From positions 124,001-188,000 of the forward strand of contig NZ_LMCP01000004.1 in NCBI RefSeq assembly GCF_001425625.1: a stretch of 64,000 nucleotides of DNA. Direction: 5' to 3'. The notes under the pieces are model-generated. The model ran no database searches, was not told where the DNA came from, and saw only the letters and a list, made by a program, of their open reading frames with translations. Both the position numbers and the translations under genes were made by a program. Positions 27,186 through 37,000 of the stretch are shown here, in pieces (position 1 is the stretch's first letter; each line of letters opens with the position of its first letter). The stretch is from Mesorhizobium sp. Root102 (lineage in GTDB: Bacteria > Pseudomonadota > Alphaproteobacteria > Rhizobiales > Rhizobiaceae).

Positions 27186-27635
27186 TCAGGCGGTCGAGGG
27201 TGCCCAGACGGTTTCGAAGGCCGGCGACAGGGTGAAGCCGGCCGGTCGCACCGAACTGGGGGGCGGGCGGCGCACACCCTCCTGCAGATAGCGCAAGGCC
27301 GAGTTCAGCCCGTTCATCGTGTAAGGCTTGGCAATGACCCCGACCGCACCAGCGAAATGATCGGGAATGCGCTTCGGATTGGCGGTCATGAACACGACCA
27401 TGGAGTTGTTCTTCTCGCCGATATACTCGGCCACCTCGACGCCAGTCGGGCCGTCGGTCAAATGGATGTCGACAAAGGCGATATCGGCATCCGTCGTATC
27501 AACCATGCTCTTTGCTTCGGCCGACGAGGTTGCCCAGCCGACGACGCTGTGGCCGGCCTCCTCTACAAGGCTTTCCAGTTCCATTGCCAGCAGCGCCTCG
27601 TCCTCGACGATGAGGACCTTGAGCGGTTCAATCAT
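27186..27635 (-). CDS. Single-domain response regulator, partner of the LOV kinase
   Basis: 149 residues. The receiver domain has the acidic pocket VEDEALL, phospho-acceptor Asp56 in FVDIHLTDG, Thr in FMTANP and Lys103 in IAKPYT. The about 30-residue tail is Pro/Ser-rich and carries no DNA-binding domain, so output must be through protein contacts. Its ATG overlaps the stop of the kinase gene (ATGA), so the two are translationally coupled and almost certainly a signalling pair. Confidence 0.9.
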   Translation of the reverse strand: MIEPLKVLIVEDEALLAMELESLVEEAGHSVVGWATSSAEAKSMVDTTDADIAFVDIHLTDGPTGVEVAEYIGEKNNSMVVFMTANPKRIPDHFAGAVGVIAKPYTMNGLNSALRYLQEGVRRPPPSSVRPAGFTLSPAFETVWAPSTA

Positions 27636-28780
27636 GACACATTCCCTTTTTGCTGCGGTTCGTTGGGCATCGAGATGACGACCCTGGTGCCGGGGCCGGC
27701 GTCGCGCCATTCGATGTCGGCGCGCAACTGGCGGGCCAGCGACTTGATCAGCCGCATGCCGAAAGACGCCTCGCCACTGGCGTCGGCCATGCCGACGCCA
27801 TCGTCTGACACTTCGATGTTGAAATGGCCGTCTGGCTGACTCATCTTGATGCCGATGCGGCCCGCCATCGTCCCGTCGGGCTTTTCCTTGAACGCGTGCT
27901 TGAGCGCGTTGGTGACTAGCTCGTTGACCATCAAGGCAACCGGCGCGGCCTTCTCAGCCGAAATGACGATGGGTTCGAGATTGAGCGTGGACTTGATTTC
28001 CGAGCGCCCCGAGGCCGTCAGCAGGTCGGTTACCAGGTCCCTTGCGAAGTCAGAAACGTCGAACCTGCTGACATCCTTCGACTGGTAGAGCCGGCGATGC
28101 ACGGTGCTTAGGGCCTCGATGCGCTCCAGCATGGTGGTCAGCGACTGCTTGGTCGCTTCATCCTTTATGGTTCGGCTCTGCATGACGATCAATGACGAGA
28201 TCATCTGCAGATTGTTTTTCACGCGATGGTCGACCTCATGCAGCAAGGTGGTCTGCGCCTCGAGGGCTGCTTCGAGTTCGCTGGTGCGTTCCTTCACCGC
28301 CTTCTCGAAGCGTTCCTTGTCGGCCGTGACGCGATGCTCCGAGCGCTTGCGGTCCGAGACATCGAGCTGCGAGGCGAAAAAGAACTGCAATTCGCCTTTG
28401 TCGTTGGAAACGGGGCTGATGTAGAGCGCGTTCCAGAAGGTGGAACCGTCCTTGCGGTAGTTCAGAATATCCACGCTGATATCGGCTCGCTCGTCGATCG
28501 CGGCGCGCAGCTTTGCGATTGCGGAGTCGTCTGTCTTCGGCCCCTGCAGGAAGCGGCAATTCTTGCCCATGACCTCGTTCCGTTCATAGCCGGTGAGCCG
28601 CAGGAACGCGTCATTGGCAAACACGATCGGATTGTCCTGTTGTCGGGGATCGGTGATGATCATCGACATGCGGGTGGCGCGAATGGCTGCCGCGAACGGA
28701 TCGCCCTTGCCGTGCTCGGCATGCAGATCGTCCGTCATGTGCCATGCGTCGGCCGGTTCCCTGGTTCCTTTCCAATCCAT
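27632..28780 (-). CDS. LOV-domain (blue-light) histidine kinase
   Basis: 382 residues from the ATG at 28780 (GGAG upstream). Residues about 35-145 form a LOV-type PAS domain: GKNCRFLQG contains the adduct-forming cysteine (Cys75), the flavin-contacting asparagines are in [11 protein letters not shown], and the conserved glutamine is in FFASQLDVS (about 138). A HisKA_2 box follows ([16 protein letters not shown], His185) and a HATPase domain with [20 protein letters not shown] and SFGMRLI. It should bind FMN and signal in response to blue light to the coupled response regulator. It is soluble, with no membrane segment. Confidence 0.92.
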   Translation of the reverse strand: MDWKGTREPADAWHMTDDLHAEHGKGDPFAAAIRATRMSMIITDPRQQDNPIVFANDAFLRLTGYERNEVMGKNCRFLQGPKTDDSAIAKLRAAIDERADISVDILNYRKDGSTFWNALYISPVSNDKGELQFFFASQLDVSDRKRSEHRVTADKERFEKAVKERTSELEAALEAQTTLLHEVDHRVKNNLQMISSLIVMQSRTIKDEATKQSLTTMLERIEALSTVHRRLYQSKDVSRFDVSDFARDLVTDLLTASGRSEIKSTLNLEPIVISAEKAAPVALMVNELVTNALKHAFKEKPDGTMAGRIGIKMSQPDGHFNIEVSDDGVGMADASGEASFGMRLIKSLARQLRADIEWRDAGPGTRVVISMPNEPQQKGNVS

Positions 28781-28918
28781 CGTCACACTCCAAGCCGGTT
28801 TCGTGGGGGACAACGGCTCAGATGCGGAATTGGTTCAATCATGAGCGATCTTGTCGCGAGTCTTCGCTGTTGAAGATTGGCGTCAAGCCCTTGCGAAGAT
28901 TTGAAACAAAAGACTTTT

Positions 28919-29833
28919 CTAGTGCCTAGTTCGTGATGCCGGTTTGTGGAAGGCGACGCCTGCAACCACCATCGCGATGCCGAGGCAATCGGCAAAACTC
29001 GGAATCTGGTGCAGCACGACGACGCCGATTAGCGTCGCAGTGACCGGCAGCAGCGACAGCATCAGCGCGAAGCTCGCGCGCGGCAAACGTGACATAGCGA
29101 GCTGGTCACAGATGTAGGGGATAACCGACGAGCAGATGCCGACGCCGATGGCGGCGAGCAGCAGCGGTGGTGTGAAAAAGGCGGGCAGGGCGTCGGTGAG
29201 GCCGATCGGCAGCACGACGATGAAGGCGATCGCCATGGCGGCGCCAAGGCTCGCGATACCACTGCCTGCGCCTGAAGCGGCGATGCGGTGGCCGAGTAAG
29301 ATGTAGCCGACAAACAGCACGCCGTTGAGGAAGGCCCAGAACAGCCCGATGGGATCATCAGACCATTTGACATCGATGAGCAGCAAGGTGCCGGTGACGG
29401 CAACGGCAAGGGCGGCGATATTGCGCGGGCTCCTGAGTCCGATCACCGCGACGCCGATGGTGCCGACGAATTCGATCGCCGCCACCAGCGAGATCGGCAG
29501 GCGGTCGAGCGCCAGGTAGAACGAACAGTTCATCACCGCCAGGCAGGCACCGAAGGCCAGCAACAGCAGCCGCGTCGAGCGATCGGCGCGGGCGAAGGTT
29601 CGCCGTGGGCGGGTCAGCGGCGCGAAGATCAGTGCTGCGGTGGCGATGCGCAGCCATGCCATGCCGAGCACGCCGACATGCGGGAAAAGTAGCACGGCGA
29701 ATGCCGGCCCGAGATAGTGGAAGACGGCGCTGACGCCGAACCAGACATGCGGCGGCAGTTTTTCCGCCAGCCTGCCGAGGGTGGGGTTGCCAAGGGCAGG
29801 GTCTGCCGCGAGAGCTTGCGTTTGATCATCCAT
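28919..29833 (-). CDS. EamA/DMT family exporter (RhtA-like)
   Basis: 304 residues with ten hydrophobic segments in two EamA repeats (VSAVFHYLGPAFAVLLF... and GLFWAFLNGVLFVGYILLG...). The pattern RLPISLVAAIEFVGTIGVAV resembles the threonine/homoserine exporter RhtA. It is divergent from an Lrp/AsnC regulator, as is common for amino-acid exporters. The likely substrate is an amino acid or similar metabolite. Confidence 0.9.
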   Translation of the reverse strand: MDDQTQALAADPALGNPTLGRLAEKLPPHVWFGVSAVFHYLGPAFAVLLFPHVGVLGMAWLRIATAALIFAPLTRPRRTFARADRSTRLLLLAFGACLAVMNCSFYLALDRLPISLVAAIEFVGTIGVAVIGLRSPRNIAALAVAVTGTLLLIDVKWSDDPIGLFWAFLNGVLFVGYILLGHRIAASGAGSGIASLGAAMAIAFIVVLPIGLTDALPAFFTPPLLLAAIGVGICSSVIPYICDQLAMSRLPRASFALMLSLLPVTATLIGVVVLHQIPSFADCLGIAMVVAGVAFHKPASRTRH

Positions 29834-29876
29834 AGGGTCAGTATCGCAGGCAGATTTACCTGTTTATATGGATGAT
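29825..29876. promoter_or_regulatory. Inverted repeat between the exporter and Lrp-type regulator genes
   Basis: ATCATCCATA (29825-29834) is exactly inverted as TATGGATGAT (29867-29876) with 32 bp between. The left arm covers the exporter's start codon. Lrp-family octamers bind spaced sites of this kind, so this is a candidate site for the neighbouring regulator, but chance cannot be ruled out. Confidence 0.4.
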
Positions 29877-29922
29877 GTTTGGCTCCTCCGGCTATGCTTC
29901 GACCGGAAGAAAGGAGTTTTCC

Positions 29923-30402
29923 ATGAGACGCCTTCGAACTGAAAGCGCCGACCTCGATGCCACGGATATGAAGATCCTGCGCCTTTTGGAACGGGACGCG
30001 CGGATCAGCACGGCGGAGCTTGCGCGCTCGGTCGGCCTGTCGGCGCCGAGCGTGGCCGAGCGCATCAAGCGGTTGCAGGAAAGCGGCGTCATCGAGGCCT
30101 ATTCGGTCAGGATCAACCCCCCGGCACTTGGCCTGCCGCTATCGGCATGGCTGCGCATCCGTCCGGTACCGGGGCAACTGGCGGTCGTGGCCGAAATCAT
30201 CCGCGAGCTGCCGGAGATCGCGCAATGCGACCGGGTGACCGGCGAGGACTGTTTTATTGCGCTGGCGCATGTCGGCTCGGTGGCCGAACTCGAGCGGGTG
30301 ATCGACCGGATCATTCCCTACGCGATGACCAACACGGCGATCATCCAGTCGTCGCCGGTGGTGGCGCGTTCACCGCTAGGGGCGCTAAAGCGCCAGGCTT
30401 GA
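29923..30402 (+). CDS. Lrp/AsnC family transcriptional regulator
   Basis: 159 residues from an ATG after AAGGAG. The N-terminal winged helix (LDATDMKILRLLERDARIST, then VGLSAPSVAERIKRLQESGV) is canonical. The C-terminal RAM ligand-binding domain (AWLRIRPVPGQLAVVAEIIR, VTGEDCFIALAHV) would sense an amino acid. It is divergent from the EamA exporter gene, which it probably controls. Confidence 0.92.
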   Translation: MRRLRTESADLDATDMKILRLLERDARISTAELARSVGLSAPSVAERIKRLQESGVIEAYSVRINPPALGLPLSAWLRIRPVPGQLAVVAEIIRELPEIAQCDRVTGEDCFIALAHVGSVAELERVIDRIIPYAMTNTAIIQSSPVVARSPLGALKRQA

Positions 30403-30421
30403 TGTAAGGGATTCGTGGGTT

Positions 30422-30619
30422 CTAAGCGTGGCCGCGCTTCATGCGCGCCTGCTTCAGGATGGCGCGCCAGCGGATCATATCGAACGGGATCGGCTCGTTG
30501 CTGTTGGCGATGTGGAAGATCTCGTTGTTGACGTTCTTGAGGGAACGCCAGAAATCGTAGTCGGTGATGCGCGGATCGGCGGCCAGCCTGTCCACCTCGA
30601 CCTTGATGTCGGTTTTCAT
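30422..30619 (-). CDS. Small protein of unknown function
   Basis: 65 residues, start ATG at 30619. The sequence (MKTDIKVEVDRLAADPRITD, YDFWRSLKNVNNEIFHIANS) is charged with no signal or membrane segment. The codon pattern and sensible stop/start context suggest a real gene, but I recognise no family. Confidence 0.5.
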   Translation of the reverse strand: MKTDIKVEVDRLAADPRITDYDFWRSLKNVNNEIFHIANSNEPIPFDMIRWRAILKQARMKRGHA

Positions 30620-30843
30620 GCACGTTCCTCGAACCGGCTTCGCCCCGCCGCCCGTGTCGCTACCTCGATGCGGATCGTTTTCGACCGACCCGCTGAGTCG
30701 CGCAACGGCTCAAATGGCTTGTTCCCGTTAAAACCTCGGTAAGGTTAACGCCGGCGCTGAGCCGCTTCAAGCACTGGTGCCCGCGGATTCCAGGGTTTTG
30801 CGATTTTGGATTGCCGGTGTGGCTTTGAGGTCCGATCGTCGCT

Positions 30844-31323
30844 CTATTTGCGTTTGATGCCGATCGAACGGCCGGCGCGCTCCGGCATCGGCAGTGCTGA
30901 ATGGGCGGCACGCATGGCTTCGACCTTGGCAAGCACATCGGCGGGGAAGGGCGCGACCTTCGGTCCGGACATATCGACATGCAGGGACAGGATCTCGGAG
31001 GTGGCGGCGAGCCAGCCGTCGACATGGCGGATTTCCTGGTAGGTCCGCAGTCGCTTGTCGTCATGGTCGATGAGTTGGAGGGAGATGCGGACCTTGTGAT
31101 CCAGATGCAGTTCCTGGACGTAGCAGACATGGACCTCGGCCGTATAAATCGTGAGCCGCCGCTCCTTCACGTAATCCAGCCCCATGCCCATCGCCTCGAA
31201 CGCTTGGTCCGAGCAGCGGTCGAACAGGACGTTGTAGTAGGCCATGTTGAGATGGCCGTTGTAGTCGATCCAGTCCTTCTCGATGTCCATGGGTTCGGAG
31301 ACGAAGGGGGCGGGGATGGGCAT
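30844..31323 (-). CDS. Acyl-CoA thioesterase, 4-hydroxybenzoyl-CoA type hotdog fold
   Basis: 159 residues. The hotdog-fold signature DWIDYNGHLNMAYYNVLFDR (residues 17-36) carries the catalytic region of the 4HBT family, and TYQEIRHVDGWLAATSEILS is the central strand/helix. Similar domains are linked to carnitine and betaine degradation. The exact acyl-CoA is unknown. Confidence 0.87.
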   Translation of the reverse strand: MPIPAPFVSEPMDIEKDWIDYNGHLNMAYYNVLFDRCSDQAFEAMGMGLDYVKERRLTIYTAEVHVCYVQELHLDHKVRISLQLIDHDDKRLRTYQEIRHVDGWLAATSEILSLHVDMSGPKVAPFPADVLAKVEAMRAAHSALPMPERAGRSIGIKRK

Positions 31324-31422
31324 CGAAACTTCCTTGTTCTGGCGCTGGACAGAGCGTGGCTGGTGAGACTAGATCGGTTCATCGCTTCATGGAAACGCTG
31401 AACCGCTCTCTCTTTGTTTGAC

Positions 31423-31466
31423 GCAATTCCCGACGGAAAACCACTTCACACTTGTTCTGGAATTGC
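31423..31466. repeat. 44-bp dispersed hairpin, copy 1
   Basis: GCAATTCC at 31423 pairs with GGAATTGC ending at 31466. The segment CGACGGAAAACC is shared with a second copy of equal length at 57641-57684, including the flanking TTTG...GAC and CTCT. It lies between genes. The sequence resembles a frequent rhizobial intergenic repeat. Confidence 0.75.
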
Positions 31467-31527
31467 TCTGGGCAGCATCCATAAATGCATAACAAGGGTG
31501 GGCGCTGGTCCATTCGCGGAGGAATTC

Positions 31528-32943
31528 ATGGCTCTGAGCGACCTCAACCCGGTCGAACGCAACGAAGAGGGCATCGCTGCGGTGCTCGGCATCCTCAAGC
31601 AACAGCTTGGCGAGCGTTTTCAAACCGGGCAGGCCATCCGCTCCCAGCACGCGCACACCACCACCTACATTCCGACGCAGGCGCCTGACGGCGTCGCCTT
31701 TCCCGAGACGACCGCCGAGGTGCAGGAGATCGTGCGCGCCTGTGCCGCGCACCGCGTGCCGGTCATCGCCTTCGGCGTCGGTTCCTCGCTGGAAGGCCAC
31801 ACCAACGCGCCGGGTGGCGGCATATCGGTCGATACATCGCGCATGAACCGCATCCTGGCGGTCAATCCGCAGGATCTTGACTGCACGGTCGAACCCGGCG
31901 TCACCCGCGAGGATTTGAACCGGCATCTGCGCGACACCGGTCTGTTCTTTCCGATCGATCCGGGCGCCAATGCCTCGCTCGGCGGCATGGCGGCGACACG
32001 GGCGTCCGGCACCAACGCGGTGCGCTACGGCACGATGCGCGAGAACGTGCTGTCGCTGACGGCGGTGATGGCCGACGGCGAGACGGTGACGACCGGCAAG
32101 CGCGCGAAAAAGAGCTCGGCCGGTTATGATTTAACGCGGCTGCTGGTCGGCTCGGAAGGCACGCTCGGCATCATCACGTCGCTGACGCTGAAGCTGCAAG
32201 GCATCCCGCAAGCGATCTCCGGCGGCGTCTGCCCGTTTCCAAGCGTCGAGGCGGCCTGCAACGCGGTCATCGCGACGATCCAGATGGGCATTCCGGTGGC
32301 GCGCATTGAACTGGTCAATGCACTGCAGATGCGGGCGATGAAGAATTATTCGAAGCTCGATTATCCCGAGAGCCCGTGCCTGTTCGTCGAGTTCCACGGC
32401 AGCGATGCCGGCGTGGCAGAGCAGGCCGAGACCTTCGGCATGATCGCCGAGGAAAACGGTGGCGGACCGTTCCTGTGGACCAGCGTTGCCGAGGAGCGCA
32501 CGAAACTGTGGAAGGCCAGGCACGACGCGTACTGGTCGTCGCTGACGCTGCGGCCGGGCGCCAAGGGGCTGTCGACCGATGTCTGCGTGCCGATCTCGCG
32601 ATTTGCCGAATGTGTCCTGGAAACCGAAGCCGACATCGCCGAGATGGGCTTGATCGCGCCGATCGTCGGCCACGCCGGCGACGGCAATTTCCACGTGCTG
32701 GTGTTGATGGATGTGAACGATCCCAAAGAGATCGCACTGTCGGAAAAATTCGTCGCGCGTCTCAACATGCGGGCGATCGCCATGGACGGCACCTGCACCG
32801 GCGAGCACGGCATCGGCCAGGGCAAGATCGGCTTCCTGCGCCACGAACTCGGCCATGGCGTCGACATCATGCGCACGATCAAGCAGGCGCTCGATCCCCT
32901 GGACATCATGAATCCGGGCAAGCTATTGCCGAGGATAGACTGA
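31528..32943 (+). CDS. FAD-linked oxidase, D-lactate dehydrogenase (cytochrome) type
   Basis: 471 residues from an ATG with GGAGGAATTC upstream (an earlier in-frame start overlaps the hairpin repeat and is rejected). The PCMH FAD domain shows VPVIAFGVGSSLEGHTN, DPGANASLGGMAATRASGTN and GYDLTRLLVGSEGTLGIITS. The C-terminal FAD-oxidase domain has GHAGDGNFHVLVLMD and ends GEHGIGQGKIG...MNPGKLLP. This is the GlcD/DLD family, which oxidises D-2-hydroxy acids and feeds electrons to cytochrome or quinone. D-lactate is the likeliest substrate; glycolate is possible. Confidence 0.9.
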   Translation: MALSDLNPVERNEEGIAAVLGILKQQLGERFQTGQAIRSQHAHTTTYIPTQAPDGVAFPETTAEVQEIVRACAAHRVPVIAFGVGSSLEGHTNAPGGGISVDTSRMNRILAVNPQDLDCTVEPGVTREDLNRHLRDTGLFFPIDPGANASLGGMAATRASGTNAVRYGTMRENVLSLTAVMADGETVTTGKRAKKSSAGYDLTRLLVGSEGTLGIITSLTLKLQGIPQAISGGVCPFPSVEAACNAVIATIQMGIPVARIELVNALQMRAMKNYSKLDYPESPCLFVEFHGSDAGVAEQAETFGMIAEENGGGPFLWTSVAEERTKLWKARHDAYWSSLTLRPGAKGLSTDVCVPISRFAECVLETEADIAEMGLIAPIVGHAGDGNFHVLVLMDVNDPKEIALSEKFVARLNMRAIAMDGTCTGEHGIGQGKIGFLRHELGHGVDIMRTIKQALDPLDIMNPGKLLPRID

Positions 32944-32977
32944 AGGGATCCAATCCAGCGACCAATCGAACGGTTGC

Positions 32978-33949
32978 CTACTTCTCCTGTGCACCCTCGA
33001 CAAGGGCCTGCAGCATGGGGCGGGTTGGCGCGAAGAACGTCGTGCCGGTGTGCGGCGTCGAGAAATCAAGCAGGCGGTCGTAAGCGCCCGGCGGCTCACC
33101 GATATACATTCGCTGCAGCATCTTCTCGATCACCCAGAGATACCTGGAATAGCCGACAAAGTAGGTGCCGAACTCCTGCTGCCCCGGCCGGCCAAAGGGC
33201 ATGTTGTCGCGCAATATGTCGTATTCGTTGCCATCGGCATCCTCGATGGTGGCCAGCGACTTGTGCGATTTGCGCGGCGCGTCGTCATCGTCGATTTCGA
33301 TGTTGTCGATCTTGGTGCGGCCGATGATCTCTTCCTGAAGGGGTGTCGGCGTTCGCGCCCACGCCTGGAGGTCGTGCAGATATTTCTGGACGACGACATA
33401 GCTGCCGCCGGCGAAGTCGGCATCTTCATCGCCGATGAGTGCCGAGGCCGGCAGATCGAGGCCGGTCGGGTTGGCGGTGCCGTCGACAAAACCGAGTAGG
33501 TCGCGCGCATCGAAATAGCGAAAGCCCGTCACTTCGTCGACGACGGTGACGGCGGAACCGAGCCTGTCGAGCAAGATGCGCTCGAACTCGAAGCACATGT
33601 CAGGCCGCTCGGCCCGGATGTGGAAGAGAAGGTCGCCCGGCGTCGACGGCGCCGAATGGACCGCGCCTTTGATCGGCGCGAACGGTTTTAGCTCCAGCGG
33701 CCGCCGGTCTGGAGAGAGACGATCCCAGAGATCGCGGCCGATGCCGGCGATGCAAGACAGGCGGCCGCCCAGGTCGCGGAACCCGACATTTTTGACCAGG
33801 TCGTCGAGTTCGCCGAGCACAGACGTAACCTTGGCGAGCGCGCTCTGCTCGTTGGCGACGGTGACGACAAGAAAGACCGCCGAAAGCGACAGCGGAGCGT
33901 CGACACTTTGCGCATCGATCGGCACGCGATCCCAGTTCTTCCCAGACAT
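32978..33949 (-). CDS. DyP-type heme peroxidase
   Basis: 323 residues from an ATG with GGAG upstream. The family motif GFVDGTANP (GxxDG) is near residue 150, the proximal heme histidine is likely in the KSHKSLATIEDADG region, and the NMPFGRPGQQEFGTYFVGYS segment is typical. Members oxidise dyes and other substrates with H2O2. The C-terminus (VEGAQEK) shows no encapsulin-loading tail and no signal peptide, so it is probably a free cytoplasmic enzyme. Confidence 0.9.
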   Translation of the reverse strand: MSGKNWDRVPIDAQSVDAPLSLSAVFLVVTVANEQSALAKVTSVLGELDDLVKNVGFRDLGGRLSCIAGIGRDLWDRLSPDRRPLELKPFAPIKGAVHSAPSTPGDLLFHIRAERPDMCFEFERILLDRLGSAVTVVDEVTGFRYFDARDLLGFVDGTANPTGLDLPASALIGDEDADFAGGSYVVVQKYLHDLQAWARTPTPLQEEIIGRTKIDNIEIDDDDAPRKSHKSLATIEDADGNEYDILRDNMPFGRPGQQEFGTYFVGYSRYLWVIEKMLQRMYIGEPPGAYDRLLDFSTPHTGTTFFAPTRPMLQALVEGAQEK

Positions 33950-34080
33950 CCCAATTCTCCGCTTTGCGAGGATTTGTTTCAGATCATCCGGGATCGCGCA
34001 ACACTGGATGAATTGCCTCTTTATCGACACGCGGATGCGGGTAGAGTGCGGCAGAATTTCAATCAACCCGTTCGGAGCTG

Positions 34081-37000
34081 ATGCTCGCACGCCTGTTCGT
34101 GATCTTTGGTGGCCTTTTTGTGCTGGTGCTGTGTGCGGCGCTGGTGGTGCCGTACTTTATCGACTGGACCGGCTACCGCGCCGACTTCGAGCGCGAGGCG
34201 AGTGCCATTCTAGGCCGCAAGGTGACCGTGCAGGGCGACGCCACGGCAAGGCTGTTGCCGTTCCCCTCGGTGACCTTCTCGAATGTCGCCGTTGCCGGCG
34301 GCCCCAATGGCCAGCCGGCCATGACCGTCGAGACGTTTTCGATGGATGCGGAACTGGCGCCCTTCCTGCGTGGCGAAGTGCTGATCTTCGACATGCGACT
34401 GGTGCGGCCGAAAGCGACCATCGATATTGCCAATGACGGCACGGTCGACTGGGCGATGCGGCCGTCCTCGCCCTTCGACCCCAACCAGGTCTCGATCGAG
34501 AAGCTGACGGTGACGGAAGGGCAGATCGAACTGCGCCATGCCGCCGGCGGCCGCAGCCATCTGTTTTCCGAGATCAATTCGACCATCTCGGCCAAGTCGC
34601 TGGCCGGCCCATGGCGCCTGGACGGCACGTTGCGGCTGGACGGTTTGCGCACCACGGTCGCGGCGTCCACCGGCAAGGCCGAAGGCACCGGGCAGATGCG
34701 GCTGCGGCTGAAGGCCGATCCGGACGCCTATCCGCTGGTCATCGAGACCGACGGCAATGCCGGCATCGTCAATGGGGCCGCCGTCTACTCCGGCCAGTTC
34801 AAGATCTCCGGTGCCGACAAGAACAGTGCCGAGCTGCGTGGCACCGATGGCGAGACGGTGAAAGTCAGCGCCGGCAAGCCCGATCCGGGCTTTCGGCTGA
34901 ACGGCAAGTTTTCCCTCGACCACCAGAAGTTGGGCGTCAACGAATTCCGCTTCGAGACGGGGCCGCTCGACAATCCCTACACCGCCGACGGCAAGGCCTC
35001 GGTCGATCTCGGGCTGAAGCCGAGCTTCGCCATCGAGGCCAATGGCGCGCAGGTGCAGTTCGACGAGGCGGTGGGCGCCGAGGTCGGCGCCGGCCTGACA
35101 CTGGATCAACGCATCGCGGCATTTGAGCAGGCGCTGCTCGACCTGCCGAAGCCGACCATACCCGGCACCCTCGAGGTCAAGCTGCCGGCGGTGGTGGCCG
35201 GCGACACCACGGTGCGCGACGTTCATCTTTCCGCCGAGCCGGTCGATGGTGGCTGGTCGGTGAAATCGCTTGCCGCGACCTTGCCCGGCCGCACCACGCT
35301 GGAAGCCGATGGCATGCTCGTGCTCGACGTGGAGGGCCATTTCGGCTTCAACGGCTCGTTGCTGCTGGCCGTGGCGCAACCCTCGGGCTTTGCCGCCTGG
35401 CTGTCGAAGGATGTCGACGAGGCGATCCGCCGTCTGCCCGCCGCCGGCTTCAAGGCCAAGGTCGACCTCTCGGCGAAGCGCCAGGCCTTCAGCGATCTCG
35501 AACTGATCCTGGGCAAGGCGAAGTTTTCCGGCCGCATCGATTCCAGCCAGCCCGACGATGCCAAGCCGTCGGTGCTGATGCGGCTCGAAGGCGGCGAACT
35601 CGATGTCGACGGGCTGGCGGCCTTTGCCTCGATCTTCGTCAGCGACAAGGGCGCCAACCGCTTTGCCGACCGTGACCTCGATTTCCAGATCAAGGCCGGG
35701 CCGGTCAATGCCGGCGGACTGACCGCCGACACGGTCGACACCGCGCTCAGGCTGCGCGACGGGCTGCTCGAAATCGACCGGCTGTCGGTGGGCGGGCTGG
35801 CCGGTGCCTCGATCAGCGCCACCGGCAGGATCAAGGATTTCCCGGCGAGCCCGACCGGCAAGCTTGATGCCTCGGTGGTTGCCGTCGACCTGAAGCCGCT
35901 GATCGACGTCGCCGCCCAGCATTATCCCGACAGTGCCGTGCTCAAGGGACTGGCGAGCCGTGCCGCCGCCTATCCCGAGCTGTTCCAGGATGCGCGCGTC
36001 GACCTGGTGGCGAGTGCGGCCGACAATGGCGACGGCACCACGGGCCTGGCGGTGAGCGGGCAAGGCAAGGCCGGCGGTTCGGCCTTTTCGGCGTCGCTGT
36101 CAGGGAAGGGGGCGGTGGACAAGCTTCTCGAAGCGCCGGTGGCGCTGACCTTCAACGCCAAAAACCCTGATGCCACCGCGCTGCTGGCCCTCTACGGCCT
36201 GCCGGCGCTGCCGCTCGGCATGCTGGGCGAGGCAAGCACGGACGTCCAGGCCAAGGGCACGCTTGGCGGGGGCCTGGCGACGACGGTCAGCCTCGCCGGC
36301 GAAGACTTCAAGGCAAGCTTCGACGGAACCGTCGCCGACACGTCGCAAGGCCTTGCCGCCAAGGGCAAGCTCAACCTCGACGCGGCCGACATCGAGCCGT
36401 GGCTGATGACATCAGGCATCGGCCTGCCGGGCATGGGGGCTGGCATGTCGGCGTCGCTCTCGGCGCAAGGCGACTATGGCAACGGGCTGCTGGTGCTGGA
36501 CGAGCTCAACGGCGCCATCAACGAAGCGGCGGTGTCCGGCGACGTCAATATCGATGTGAAGGAGGGGGTCGACGGCAAGGGTGGCGTGCCACATCTTGCC
36601 GGCGCGCTGGCGCTCGACGAACTCGACCTCGATCCGATGGCGGTGGCGCTGTTCGGCGATTCCGCCTTTCTTGCCGACAAGGACGTGGCTGACAAGAGTG
36701 GGGTGTGGCCGGCCACACCGTTCAGCCAGAAATCCAGCCTGCCGTTCACCGCCGACCTCGACCTGACGACGGCAGCGCTCGCCGCCGGTCGGTTCGCCAC
36801 CGCGTATGATGCCGCCTTTTCGCTGAAGCTCGACCAGGAAGGCATCCGCGTTTCGGACCTGAAGGCGAAATTGCTCGGCGGGGCGCTGACCGGCCTGTTC
36901 GAGCTGAAGAACAATGACGGCACCGGACTTTTCACCGGCCAGATGAAACTGGCGGGTGCCGATCTGGCGACCGTGCTGCCGGATGCCGGCATCAGCGGTA

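Noticed and set aside
32978..33949. DyP peroxidase as encapsulin cargo linked to the ferritin-like gene
   Set aside because: The two genes are 20 kb apart, there is no shell gene in the window, and the DyP C-terminus lacks a loading tail.
34210..36063. 617-residue open frame opposite the AsmA gene
   Set aside because: It mirrors the codon pattern of the real gene on the plus strand and shows no motif or ribosome site.
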